A stretch of DNA of 64,000 nucleotides from Daphnia pulex (Eukaryota > Arthropoda > Branchiopoda > Diplostraca > Daphniidae). Below the pieces are notes generated by a model, which saw only the letters and a program-made list of their open reading frames with translations, had not been told where the DNA came from and searched no databases. Below are positions 43,460 through 55,924 of the stretch, one piece after another. Within the stretch, counting starts at the first letter, position 1. Each line of letters opens with the position of its first letter. Where the stretch lies: contig NC_060023.1 in NCBI RefSeq assembly GCF_021134715.1, positions 372,001 to 436,000 on the forward strand, read 5' to 3'. A program made the position numbers and the translations under genes.

Positions 43460-44410
43460 TACACAAGTAAGTCAATGATCTAAAACTTTCACTTTTTCGT
43501 AAAATAAAAATGTTTTGTAATGGTTTTTTTACAAATTCACCAACTCAGCAAATAGTAAAAACAAATGATAATAATAAAAAAAAAAATAATAATTCCCAAA
43601 GAATATTTGTTTTTCACGCATGTAAAAAAATCGTAATTTATGAACTGATAGGAGACGATATTATTAAATTTAATAGTCAGATGAGATCACGAGGAGAAAT
43701 AAGCCCATCGTCTTTTTAACGGATGTCCCCTTCTAGCCACATCTTGAAAATGATCCTAGCCCTGTAACAACTATGCATTGCAAAATAAAGTTAACCAGTC
43801 CTCTGCGCGAGTTGTTGGCTACGCTAAACGTCATCAATTACAATTGAGCACACGGGAAGGTTTGCGTTCAATAGGACATGTGGCGTTCAGATATTCCATT
43901 CAGTCGAATAGAAAATGTAATGTGTCGTAATTTAAGATCCTGATTTGATCGAATAACTCGCGCATTCACCCATTTCAAAATAACAGCCGACCCTAAATGT
44001 CAATAAATTAATGAACTGTCTAATTTATTACACCGCAACGCATGCGACGTCATTCGATAACATTTTAATGACTATAATCTATCACGAATTATAAACTATT
44101 AACGGTAATAGAATCAAGAGTCGGCAACAAACTTTTTGATTAAATGTCTGATATTAAAAAGGATCGTTGCTTGCTGCAGACACAAACTTTTAAATGACCT
44201 AGAAGAAAGTTACATGAATCGATAATGTCATTAAAAAAGACTATCCTATTCAGCGTCCATGAGATTATTTGTTGTGGAAACGGACCACTTTGCAAACAGT
44301 TTGACTTTTCCGGTATTATAAAATAACACTACAGGAGCTGTAGGCCTACTGTACTCGTGCAGTTTCAAGCAGTTGAATCGAGAAGATTCTACCAGAAAGT
44401 CTAATTTTCT
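43460..44410. other. Intergenic; promoter of the IR cluster
   Basis: No gene seen. A TATAAAA at 44317-44323 lies about 100 bases before the first IR start codon. Confidence 0.45.
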
Positions 44411-44418
44411 GACTCACC

Positions 44419-46860
44419 ATGTCGAATTTCCTTTTTCCTTTCTTCTTAGTTTCCATTTATTGGTTCACCTTTTCTATTTGTGGCTCGTCATCAACGCCCA
44501 ATCGGCTCAACGGCCAACACCTCCGCGTCATCTGGGTAATAAACATTAAAAACATTTAAGTAGTATAACCAATTAAGAACATTACATTACATATTCTATT
44601 GTAGACACCTTGGAGCGGAAACCCCAAAGGACTCGTAGGACCAGTCAAAGGAGAGCTAGTCCTCGAATTCTTGTCAAAACGTTTGAATTTTACGTAACAC
44701 AGAAATCTAAATTATTTTAAATGGCATTTAACACATTTAACATCTTAATTTACTTCATTACCGGCAAGGTACGAAATGATACGAGTGTTGGACATCCAAC
44801 TGGGACCATTACAAAATGGACGAGGACTCTTCAATTTCCTGCTGGATCAAGTTAAGTTGTTTCCTTTCCATTTGAAATAGAAATTAAGAATTTCCTGATC
44901 TATCGCAGCGATGCGATTTGCTAGTCCACGATCTGGTACCGACATCCCAGCGCAATCAAATCATCGATTTGACATTACCTTGGGCGTACGTAGTGTTTCA
45001 CCGTTGTGCTTTTTTGGATTCGTTATCGTTATCGTTAATCGTTATTTTTTCAATTTTTCATTCGTTTCGTTCTTCGTTTCGTTAATTTAAACGTGTCGCA
45101 TTTTTCTGTTTTTGCGACCGTTATCGTTTACCTTACAATTTTTTTTTAGAACCTAGTTTTCTAAGGCCTGTTAGGTTAAATGATGTAGCGAAAATAATGA
45201 CCTAATTCCTCGCTAGGGGATCGCTAAGCCGCTAGTAGGTGGTCATCCCAAAATTGAAAAATTCCAAATTTTGAGGGGAAAAAAAGTTCCCCTGGTGGTC
45301 AAAAAATTTGAAATCTCTACGGTTTTGATACGAAAAATTTAGCAAGAAATTAACGAAAACAACGAAAAAAACAGCCATTTCGTTATCGTTAACGAAAAAA
45401 ACGAGCATTTTCCAAAAAAATCGATAACGAGGCTCGTTAATACGTTATTTTCGTTGTCGTTATTTAAACGAGTGAAACACTAGGCGTACGATTATTTCGC
45501 TTTCCTCATTCCCGCCCCGGACGAAACGGCCAACATCAACTCGGTCGTCAAACCGTTTCAATGGCAGGTTTGTGCATTTCTACTAGCCCTAAATCTTCAT
45601 TCATATGCCCTTTCACAGCATTAAATTATTCAATTTACAGGTATGGCTAGGGCTGGGGGTATCGATCATTTGCGTCATCGCAGTTTTGAATTCAATCCAG
45701 CGCTACTTGGAATATCGATCCGCACTCCATATGGATTTTAAACCTAGAAATAAAAAACCGAAAACTGGAAATTTGCAAAACAATCGTAAAGTCAAGAGAT
45801 ATCAAACCGGAAAGCAATACCTTTACGTATTAGGCATTTTGCTTTCACAAGGTTATTTAAAATCTAAACTTGACAGTCACCGTCACCAGTCATCAACTTA
45901 TATTTGTCAGGTGGTTTTTGCCCATTAAAATGGCTACCCTATCGACTGGTTGCTGGCGTATGGACCCTGGCCGCTTTCATCTTCGTCCAGTCCTACACGT
46001 CGATTCTATTCACTTACGTCGTGACGCCAATCAATCACCCGCTAATCGATTCCGTCTACGACATAATTGACAACGGCGATATCAATTTCTACGTCAGAGA
46101 ATACGGATTTCTAAACGTTCTATTTAAAGCAAGTTAAAATGGCAAAAGTAAATTCACTTGAGGAACCTGGCTCTAAATTTCTTGTAACGACACACAGACA
46201 ACTAACGAGACGGGACTGTACACGACACTACGAAAAAGACTCGAGTCGTTTCCAAATTCTCGTTGCGCATCGCCATCTGAATGCATCAATTTGATTACGC
46301 CGGGATCCAGAAACGTTTTCGCTGAGGTAAAAATGTTTGACTGTTTTAATTCGACACGAATTTGAAAAAGAACTTTTTAAAATGTATCAAATTCACTAGG
46401 CAAGCGTTTACCTAAGGGACGCAATCAGAATTGATTTTCAAAAGACGGGCAAATGCAACTTGCAAACGGCAAAGGAAAACTTCATCAGTATCATGGCATC
46501 GTTCGCCCTGCCGAAAAACAGTCCCTACACTCAGAGCATAACCCAAGGGTAAGCCAGTAGAGTTCAATGACTTTTCTCTTTTCTTTAAAATTGTCAATTT
46601 CAATTGATGACACAATCTTATACAGAATATTGGAACAGCAGCAAATTGGTCTGATCGAATATTGGTACAAGGGGATGCGCGCCATACCTCCTCAATGTGA
46701 TGTTACAACCAAAATTGGAAATAAGAAAAAGAAAACAACTCCTCTTTCCCTGAAAAATTTGAGCGGCGCATTCATATTCTTATCGATTGGACTGAGTTTT
46801 TCTTTTCTGGTTTTTCTTGGTGAAAAAATTTGTTCGTGGCGCAGATTGCAACAAGATTAG
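44419..46860 (+). CDS. Ionotropic receptor (IR) 1, with transposon-derived intron
   Basis: Ten exons: 44419-44535, 44605-44693, 44769-44850, 44909-44989, 45484-45567, 45641-45851, 45911-46128, 46198-46326, 46400-46548, 46626-46860; 464 aa. Signal peptide, then ligand lobe S1 (GQHLRVIW, LGPLQNGRG, SQRNQIIDLTLPWAY with the Arg expected to contact ligand), M1 (~152-172, WLGLGVSIICVIAVL), pore loop (LLSQGG), M2 (~231-252, AGVWTLAAFIFVQSYTSIL), S2, and M3 (~425-447, FIFLSIGLSFSFLVF). No amino-terminal domain, as in most divergent IRs. Chemosensory cation channel by family. Intron 4 (44990-45483) is a hAT-like element; without it the two halves match the unsplit exon of IR2 and IR3, with a 2-codon duplication (AYAY). 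Intron 7 uses a GC donor (GCAAGT). Confidence 0.85.
44991..45482. mobile_element. hAT-like MITE inside a coding exon of IR1
   Basis: 492 bp with terminal inverted repeats TAGTGTTTCAC (44991-45001) and GTGAAACACTA (45472-82), flanked by the exact 8-bp duplication GGCGTACG (44983-90 and 45483-90). Eight-bp duplications and TAGTG-type ends mark the hAT superfamily. The interior is rich in CGTTATCGTTAA strings and has no transposase. The duplicated GT on the left and the element's terminal A plus the first duplicated G on the right form intron borders. Confidence 0.88.
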
Positions 46861-46869
46861 ATCGATTTA

Positions 46870-48210
46870 AATGCGATGGCATATCTTACGACATGGAAGA
46901 GGAAGCAGAACCCACGAACGCACCAATCGGAAACCAGATATAAAATGAGATTTAAAAAACGATTTAGTAGCCCAGTATTTAATAAAAAGAGTCTTGACAC
47001 AAGGTCCAAATATATACAAACTAAAAGACTATTAATTGTCTTTATTGCCACTTTTGCCAGCCCTACCGCATCAGAACTGCACGCATAATAAAATTTGATC
47101 AAATAAACTCGCAGCTCAAAAACCCATCACGTTCTAATGGATGAGGATTTATAGTGAACTAATCCATGGTCGAGTAAAAATACGAGATACGACTGTAATA
47201 TAGATCTAATGGGCGCGAGGAGATATCAGGTTGTTTGCTTACCCCACAATTCCGGTCGATTAAAAACCGCTGCGAAGTGTCTGCGTCGAAATTCTTTCAA
47301 TTGGCTTTCAGCAGCGCATTAGCAACGGACTGGAACAGCACGTATACGCACATGGTGGACTGCCTTCCAGCTGGATCTGCTTGACAATGTTGCACAAACT
47401 CACTTTTCCACTTTTCGAAATCGACGGATGCGGAATTGCGGATGCAGGCTGCTGGTATCCTATCCCGACTAGAGCGTGAATAAAACCAAATTTAGAGAGA
47501 CTTATTTGAGCAAAATATCAGATATAAATACAACCAGTCTATAGCGTCATTGAGTCCGGTAGGTAAGGCTCTAGTGCACAGTACGGATAGTCCACACGAG
47601 CTATGGAACTTTGATGAAGTGTATCTGGGTTTCAGATGTCTCAGAATATAGTTGACTGCAATTTGAAGTTTGAATGCGTGATGAGAACCTGTCGAACGCA
47701 CTCGAATACATTTACATAGATCAATAGACATGTACAAACCTGTTACAACAAAGTCTAAAATCATCGACGACCGTGTCTCTTATAGGTACCTCCAAACCAG
47801 TCGGTTTGAAGTCTGTGAATTATTACGTACGTCCATTGGTGTACGTTCCATAATGTTTTGGACTGGCCAAAACCAAGACAACTATAGAAGCAAATGCATC
47901 AATCAACTGAATTGCAATGACAGATTTCTTAATGCTTCACGATAAATGCTCACGGCGACTCGCAGGTACCGTTCAAATAATTTCCAAGGTTCAAGATGAC
48001 CCTAGGAACAGATTCAAAACAGCTGACAGCTTTTTCAAACGAGCCAATCATCACGATTGTCTTCCCGTTTCCACAACAAAGGCTTCCATAGTGAATTTTC
48101 ATCATTCTAGAGTAAAAATCCGGTAACATCAGCAGGAGTTGACTTTTAACAGTTTCAGGCAGCAGTTGCACTTTGGAGATCCTGCGACAAACATCAATCT
48201 CCATATCTAC
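46870..48210. other. Intergenic between IR1 and IR2
   Basis: No supported gene. Near 47900 the phrase AACTGAATTGCAATGACAG resembles the start region of IR3 (AACTGAATCGCAATGTCGC), perhaps a remnant of another IR copy; otherwise nothing recognised. Confidence 0.4.
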
Positions 48211-48215
48211 TCGCC

Positions 48216-50117
48216 ATGTCCTATTTACCTTTGGTAATGCTGCTGTACATCTGGTTCGCCATTTCTATTCGCATCAGTTTCTCATCGACGCCCAATCCGC
48301 TCAACGGCCAACACCTGCGCGTCATCTGGGTTAAAGAAAAACAATTATCAGTTTTTATTACAAACAAAATTCAATAAATAAAACATCAAATATTTGGTTG
48401 ATGCAGACACTTTGGAGTGGAAACCCCAAAGGACTAATTGGACCGCTCAAAGGAGCAGTGCTCTTGGAATGCATGTCGAAACGTTTTAATTTCACGTATA
48501 ACAAAAAAACAAAAAATTCATTGACTTATTGTCTCTTTTTAACTTTTATTTTATCCTTCCGGCCAGGTATGAGATGGTTCGGGTGACAGACGCCACACTA
48601 GGGCCATTAGCAAACGGAAAAGGACTTTTTAATTATCTACTGGATCAAGTTAAGTCGCTTTTTTAAAATTTCGGTTTAATAAAAGTTGAGAATGATCTGA
48701 TTCCTCACAGCGATGCGAGTTCCTGGTTCACAATATATATCCAACACTCCGGACGAATGCAGTCGTCGATTTGACACTACCGTGGGCTTACGACGATTAC
48801 GCTTTCGCCATCCCCATCCCCGTTGAAACGGCCAACATTAACGCCGTCGTCAAACCGTTTCAGTGGCAGGTGTCGCATTCAAATTGGTTTTTATTAAAAT
48901 TTCGTATTCAGCAACTATATTCGTTATTATAGATTTGGCTGGGACTAGGAAAATCGATCGTTTGCGTTATTGCAATTTTGAATTTAATCCAGCGCTACCT
49001 GGAATATCGATCCTCACTCGAAACTTCAAATGTTAGACCCAACGATAATAATAACCCACCGACTGAAAAAATAATCACCAAAGGAAGAACCGCAAAACAA
49101 TTTCTCTACGTATTCGGGAACTTACTTTCACAAGGTATTTGTAATATCTCAATTATTCTTTTAATAGAGGAATCACAGGACTTAATTAAATAGGTGGACC
49201 TTGTCCATCGAAAAGATTACCCTATCGACTAGTTGCTGGCGTCTGGATCCTGGCCGCTTTCTTCTTCGTCCAGGCCTACACGTCGACTCTCTTCACATAC
49301 GTCGTGACGCCAATCAATCAGCCGCTAATCAACTCGATCTACGACCTAATTAACAGCAACGATATTAATCTCTACGTCAGGGAATCTAGTCTCATAAATA
49401 CTCTAATATATGTATGTTATAACCAAAATTGAAATCATACGGATTTTTATTACAATCATTTCTTATTGCAACACGACACAGACAGCTAACGAGACAGGAC
49501 TTTATAAGACATTACGAAAAAGACTAGACTCCTTGCCGAATTCTCGATGCACATTGCCGTCGGAATGCATTCAATCTGTCAGACCGGGACTAAGAAACGT
49601 CTTCGCCGAGGTAAAATGTTTGATTTGTAAAAAACAATGTTCGCATTTTCTATTAATTGTTTAATTATTAGTCAACTAATTACCTGAACGACGAAATTCG
49701 AAAACACTATATAAAAACAGGGAAATGCATTGGGCAAATGGCAAAGGAAAAATTCTTCGGCATCACGGTAGCGATGGGCCTACCCAAAAACAGTCCCTAC
49801 ACGCAAACCATAACTCAAGTGTAAGCAATTAATACAACCCAAAGTAAATTAAATCGTTCTTAAATTTCTGTATCGACGTAAATAGGATACTGGAACTACA
49901 AGAAAATGGGCTGATCAACTACTGGGATACCTGGTTCCGACCCATGCCACCGCAGTGTAACGGAAAACCACAAATCAGAAGCAAAAAAACGAAACTTTCG
50001 CCTCTTTCTCTCAAAAATTTGACTGGCGCATTTTTAGTTTTATTGATTGGACTTGGCCTTTCAATTTTGGCTTTCCTCGTCGAAAAAATAATTTCGGTAC
50101 ACGAGCGTCTACGCTAG
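48216..50117 (+). CDS. Ionotropic receptor (IR) 2
   Basis: Nine exons: 48216-48329, 48407-48495, 48567-48648, 48711-48869, 48933-49134, 49194-49411, 49482-49610, 49672-49820, 49886-50117; 457 aa. Same order as IR1: signal peptide, S1 (TLRTNAVVDLTLPWAYDDYA), M1 (WLGLGKSIVCVIAIL), pore and M2 (GGPCPSKRLPYR, VWILAAFFFVQAYTSTLFTY), S2 (LPNSRC..PSEC, LPKNSPYTQTI), M3 (FLVLLIGLGLSILAFLVEKI). Exon 4 is unsplit, which shows the ancestral state of the exon broken in IR1. The sixth intron has an ordinary GT donor (GTATGT) where IR1 and IR3 have GC. All conserved residues are present, so it is probably functional. Ligand unknown. Confidence 0.88.
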
Positions 50118-50124
50118 AAGGAGG

Positions 50125-51805
50125 TTCAAATTTGAAGGAAGGGTTTCAACTCCTTTAGCTGCTAAATACAACAAATGGACGAACAATTTTGAGTAGGAGC
50201 TAGAGAATTTTAAAAGAAATATTTAATGAATAGCCTAAGAATACTGTGAAACATGTAGTTTGCCTTTCCCGCCATTGGCTTTTCTAATTAAGCAAAGTCA
50301 CGGATATTGAAAGGATATAGCGGAATAAAAATTTCCTTGAAAAAATGTAATCGACCTTAGCATAAGATTCACCTCTGTCAAATGTTGGAAGACGTCGCTT
50401 GTTAACACAGGAAATAACGAAATGGCTCTTCAGATTAACCAGATACCAGTTTTGGATCGACTATTTAGAACAAATAAAGAGGATTATTAGTTTCTACAAT
50501 GTGAAAAATAATAAACGCAGATAAAAACCATTGACAGAAAAATCAAAGTCCCAGAAAACTTTGCCGCAGTAAACATTCATTTCAATCCTCTATCATATCG
50601 ATAATAAACTCATTTCGGCCGATTAGAAATTCGGAAAAATACTGAAATCATGAATTCCGATCCTCCGATCCTCATTAATTAATCCTAATAGTAGTGCCAT
50701 CTCACTTGACAACTCCTAAGGCTACACTTATAACAGCAGGGTTCTCCTCTATAGACGACCTAACCAAAGGTGAAATGCTTCTACATCGAATTAACGAAAC
50801 GGGCGGAGGGACAAAGGACCACAGAAAGAGGCATTCAGAAACTAAAGTCAAATTGTAATCTAATCCCGATCAACAGAAAATATAACGAGGAATTGATCGT
50901 TGTTCAAAGAGGAAATAACGAAAGACAATAATATCAGCTTCACAGATGTGTGATAAAAGAAAAATCCTATACTATCTGTACTACCTCCATCCGACTTATA
51001 GGAAATCAAAAACATTTCAACTTGCAAATGGAAATGCATAAATCAAGCCAGAGCACTGGAAGCGAGTTTAGGAATAAAACGCACGGAAAGAGAAGAGAGA
51101 TGTTAAATAAATGCAAATTACCTTGATGCTGCATCGAATTTTTTCCGGGTTATTGCAATCTTTTCAGTTGACATCCAGCAGCGTGACTGGCAAAACAGGA
51201 AACTAGACTGCATACAGCTGGAAAAAAGAAAACACGACATTACTTGAAGTCTGATCAAATCAATTTTGAGTAAAATATTTACTCACCTGATATTGACATA
51301 AAGGATCGAGTTTGAATATCACAGCAGACTTTCGTGAAAAGGGAAATGCTCAATCCATTTTGATTGAATCGAGGGGAAAAAAATTTGATGTTTCCTTTAG
51401 TGGATTGAATCCGAAATATCTAAGGCGTTCGCATTAATCTCACATGCCGCAGAGGATCGAACAACTCCATCGAATACGAATAATGCACACGCTTTATTAA
51501 ACTTGGATTTACATGCAACGTAAAAGGACCGACCGAAAATAAAATTCAAAATATTTGCCTGCAACTCCATATTCCACTTTTGGACAAAACAAGATGTATA
51601 CGAGTAGCAACGCATCCATCACATGAGACAGTAAATGAATTTTAAAATTATTTACAATAGTCCGACCAACTCCACAACAAACATTTTTGTTTCAAGCCAG
51701 TGCATTACTGCGCACGTTGAATATTGTGGTCGGATATTTAAGAGAACGTTGCTGGCAACAAAGACAGCACTAGATACTAATCTGGCAGCTGGTACGTTCA
51801 ACTGA
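50125..51805. other. Intergenic between IR2 and IR3
   Basis: No supported gene or RNA. Short ORFs on the minus strand (for example 51397-51615) have no recognisable features. Confidence 0.4.
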
Positions 51806-51811
51806 ATCGCA

Positions 51812-53768
51812 ATGTCGCTCTTACCTTTCTTAGTATTATTCACTTGGTTCTTCATTTCCATTCCCGGTTTCTCATCGACGCCCAATCCGCTCAACGGCCA
51901 ACACCTCCGCGTCATCTGGGTAAAAAAAAAACAATTATCAGTTTTTATTACAAACAAAATTCAATAAATAAAACATCAAATATTTGGTTGATATGCAGCC
52001 ACTTTGGAGTGGAAACCCCAAAGGAATAGTCGGGCCGATCAAAGGAGGAGTGATCCTCGAATTCTTATCGCAACGTTTAAATTTCACGTAACAAAAAAAA
52101 CAAAAAATTAATTAATTGACTTGTCTCTTTTTAACTTTTATTTTATCCTTCCGGCCAGGTACGAGATGGTTCGGGTGACAGACGCCACCCTAGGGCCATT
52201 AGCAAACGGAAAAGGACTTTTCAATTATCTACTGGATCAAGTTAAGTCATTTTTTAAAATTTCGGTTTAATAAAAGTTGAGAATGATCTGACTCATCACA
52301 GCGATGCGAGTTCCTGGTTCAACATATACATCCGACATTCCAGACGAATGCAGTCGTCGATTTGACACTACCGTGGGCTTACGTCGATTGCGTTTTCGCC
52401 ATCCCCATCCCCGTTGAAACGGCCAACATTAACGCCGTCGTCAAACCGTTTCAGCGGCAGGTTGGAATATTTAAAGAACTTCCAACAATATTTCAGATTC
52501 AACAGCATCTACTTCTATTCGATCACCAGGTTTGGTTAGGACTGGGGATATCGATCGTTTGCGTCATCGTAGTTTTAAATTTAATCCAGCGCTACTTGCA
52601 ATATCGATCGGTGATTGAAACGACATTTACACCAAACAACCATCTAGCACCGACTGAAAAAATAATCACCAAAGGAGAAACCGGAAAACAGTACCTCTAC
52701 GTCTTTGGCAATTTGCTGTCACAAGGTTTAACGAATCAAATGATTCGTTTGTTTTGACAGCTGTACGAATATTCATAGCAACAATAAGTCACAACTGCTT
52801 CATTATCAATTAGGTGGCGTTTGTCCATCGAAACGGTTACCCTATCGACTAGTCGCTGGCGTTTGGATCCTGGCCGCTTTCATCTTCGTCCAGGCCTACA
52901 CGTCGACTCTGATCACCTACGTCGTGACGCCAATCAATCAGCCACTAATCAATTCCGTCTACGATGTTGCTGGCAGTAGCGACATCAATTTACTTGTCAG
53001 AGAAACGGGACTTTTAAATGAGTTACTTTCGGCAAGTCAAAAACGTAAATAAATTCAAAGAGCATAATGATCAAAGTTCATTTTCATTTTGACACGAGAC
53101 AGACCAACAATTTCACGGGACTATTTGCGACATTGCGAAAAAAAATTGATGCAGTCCCGAATTCTCGATGTGTTATTCCGTCTGAATGCATACGTTTGAT
53201 GACACCAGGTTCAAGAAACGTTTTCTTTGATGTAAGCTATGCATTCAAGTCTAATTATACAAACATTGTTTTCATTTTTTTAATTGATTATAACTATTGA
53301 CTATAGGTAAAGTCTTTTGTATTGGATGAAATCAGAAAAGATTATATGAAGACGGGCAAATGCAACTTTCAAATAGCGAAAGAAAGTTTCCTCAGCGCCA
53401 TGGCCTCGTTTGCCCTTCCGAAAAACAGTCCCTACACTCAGAGCATAAGCCAAGGGTAAGAAAGTAAAAACTAAAATGTCGCTTCTTCATTCAAGTTGTA
53501 TAACATTTGTTTCAATCAAATTAGACTATTGGAACTGATGCAGATTGGCCTCATCGACCACTGGGACACGTGGTTCCGCCCCATGCCTCCTCAATGTGAT
53601 GGTAAACCCAAAAGTGGAAACAAGACAAAGACTTCTCCTCTTTCTCTGAAAAATTTGACCGGTGCATTTTTAGTTTTACTTGCTGGACTGAGCCTTTCGA
53701 TTTTAGTTTTCCTCATCGAAAAAATCAATTCTGTCTCTAAATGTCGTCGCAGTCGCATTGGGAATTAA
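51812..53768 (+). CDS. Ionotropic receptor (IR) 3
   Basis: Nine exons: 51812-51919, 51999-52087, 52159-52240, 52302-52460, 52530-52725, 52814-53031, 53103-53231, 53307-53455, 53525-53768; 457 aa. Same architecture as IR2. Differences worth noting: the S1 Arg that is SQR or TLR in the other two is Gln (TFQTNAVVDLTLPW); the Trp before M1 in FQWQ is Arg (FQRQ); DDYA is VDCV. Intron 4 (52461-52529) is 69 nt, a multiple of three and free of stops, so its retention would add 23 residues. Intron 6 uses GCAAGT as donor. M1, M2 (QAYTSTLITY) and M3 (FLVLLAGLSLSILVF) are intact. Confidence 0.87.
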
Positions 53769-53774
53769 GGTTGC

Positions 53775-54615
53775 AACGAGACTAAAAAAATTACAAATTC
53801 GTATAGGTGTCGTAAAATTACGGAAGAAAAAGATCCGCCCCATTTATCCTTGGAATAGTATAGGTTGTAGGTAGAATTAAAACTCGCACACATCTGATGT
53901 ATGGGGACGAAACATTTTGAAATGCTCAGAATCAGCTAAAAGGCTAAATGGATATTTTCTTGATGAAATGGTAAACGATAGTAAATTATTTATATGCACT
54001 TGCGTAAAATGTTAGTTGGACAAGTACCACGATGAACTCGTATCTCTTTTCGCTTTTAAATATTTAATCATGCACCTATCATTAGTTGGACTATGAAGCA
54101 CAAGCTTAAAATACACTATCAAAACAATTACAGGATAGACCGATTTAATTCAGGTCAAATAATGAGAAATTAACGACAGCGAGATCTCAAAATTCAGCGA
54201 GGCACAACTTCTTACCGTCTTCCTGAGTGGACATAAGCACGCACCGGGATAACTCGACAAAATGAAATTGATAGAAAGGTTTAAAAAAATTTACAGATTT
54301 AACGAAACTACATTGACATTGGTGGTAGCAATCGAATACCAGAGGCAATAGAAGCGTATTGTAAAATCAGCAATCGCATCGACCAAAGATAAAGAGGTTA
54401 AATTAATAGATTCGGGACGTTTAAGCAATAGATATCAGTAGACCAGACGCTTCTGCAGTAATTAGAAGCTTTACGACCATACAGTGGAAGTTCCCACTCC
54501 ACCAAAACTGCACAATTTGTTTGGTAGATGGTCAATCTTACGTCAATCAAAGATAGATAAAAAGACGCTCAACAAGATTATTTCAACTAAAAACCAGAAC
54601 CAGGCATGAGCAATT
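53775..54615. other. Intergenic, no gene seen
   Basis: Spacer between IR3 and the fucosyltransferase, which converge tail to tail. Nothing recognised. Confidence 0.4.
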
Positions 54616-54619
54616 CATT

Positions 54620-55902
54620 TTAATTAATTGTATTGTTGGTCCAGTGAAAATTTTCACAAGGTTTTCTATCAAAAAACCATTCCTCAATGACTGGGTAACT
54701 TTTCCTTTCAGCCACGGAATCGTTGAGCATTTCACACAGTTTACACCAACCGGAACCTCGTTTCAAATTAAACTCTCCTCTCCAGTCAAAATATTTAGAA
54801 TAAAGATCGAGATTTTCACTTAATTTGACTAAATATTCCGCCAGCAATTTGGGCGTCTGGAAATCACGGGCGTTGATGAAAGAATGCGGCGGAGCGAACA
54901 GGGAATAATTCGCACCTCCAAACACAACCGGAACAGTTCCCATTTCGACAGCCCTGTAAAACTTTTCCGTGACGTAATCCGGACAAAACGAATTTTCGAA
55001 ACTCAGGTAAAACAAATAATCCCGCTCCAACGCTTCGTCACACTCCGTTTTAACGTAATAAAGCGACTGATTGTTGGCATCTTTCTTTCTCGGACACGAT
55101 TTGTGATTTTCCAAACACTTCCCAAAGACGTCAACTGGAATATGACGACGAAGTTCCCTGACGTAACCCTCTCGATTAACCGAAGTTTGGCAGTTGCTGA
55201 CAAACCAAGCGGCCAATTTCGTCTTGGCCGTAATGTTTACACCGTAATAATTAGTCAAATCGACACTTGTCGGTTGGATAGATTCTAAACGATCAAACTG
55301 GAAACCGTAAAACATTTTGCCGAAAAAATCCGAGTCGAGTCGATAAGTGGCCGTCAAATTGAAGAAGTCGCGGGGAATTTTTCGCCAAGGGAAATAACTA
55401 CGACTGCGAATGGCAGACTCAAAATTTAAATAAACGTAATATTGATCCGGTCTGCGACAAGTCGGTATCCGGTCCAACTTGTCTTGCCAAAAATGAAAGA
55501 TAACGGCATCGCTTTCGTTCAACAGACGCCGATCGGTGGTTAACCGACAGTTGTGATTGGGACATTCTTCATTCAAATCCATTTTTAATTTATTCCACAC
55601 GTGCTCGCCATAAAATGTTGTCCAGAAGAGGATCGTTTTCGGTATATCGTGGGAATTTGTTTCATTCGATGGGATGCAAACATCAACTGGGATTTCACCG
55701 ACCTTAAACATTTTTTAAAAAGACTTGAATGTTTGAAACTATTTTTGAAATGAATAAAAACATGATCCTCACTTGTTCCAGTGGCTTTCCACGCACACTA
55801 AACTGTTCTGACGCATAGTAAAGAAAACAAGTGCCAATCAATCCGATTCCAAAGAGCAATGTGGCTCTTTTTCGAAGTTTCTTTGGGCTGTTAACCAGTG
55901 GC
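54620..55902 (-). CDS. Alpha-1,3-fucosyltransferase (GT10), 5' end unresolved
   Basis: The last exon (54620-55702, acceptor TTTAAG) encodes the catalytic region. An upstream exon (55773 to about 55902, donor CAA|GTGAGG, phase 0) encodes a basic segment and the membrane anchor (ATLLFGIGLIGTCFLYYA). Hallmarks: ILFWTTFYG, HFWQDKLDRIP, YVYLNFESA, the donor-binding LFYLSFENSFCPDYVTEKF and VPVVFGGANYSLFAPPHSF, then YFDWRGEF. The family transfers fucose from GDP-fucose to GlcNAc in alpha-1,3 linkage in the Golgi. No in-frame ATG is visible in the upstream exon, so a short 5' exon is missing from the model (an acceptor GTAG at 55903-55906 fits this). Catalytic motifs are intact. Lies next to the C1q gene at 56510. 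Confidence 0.85.
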
Positions 55903-55924
55903 CTACCGATTAACAAATAGTTAA

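Noticed and set aside
46857-47102. 81-codon hydrophobic minus-strand ORF after IR1
   Set aside because: Overlaps the IR1 3' end, has no paralog after IR2 or IR3 and no splice context.
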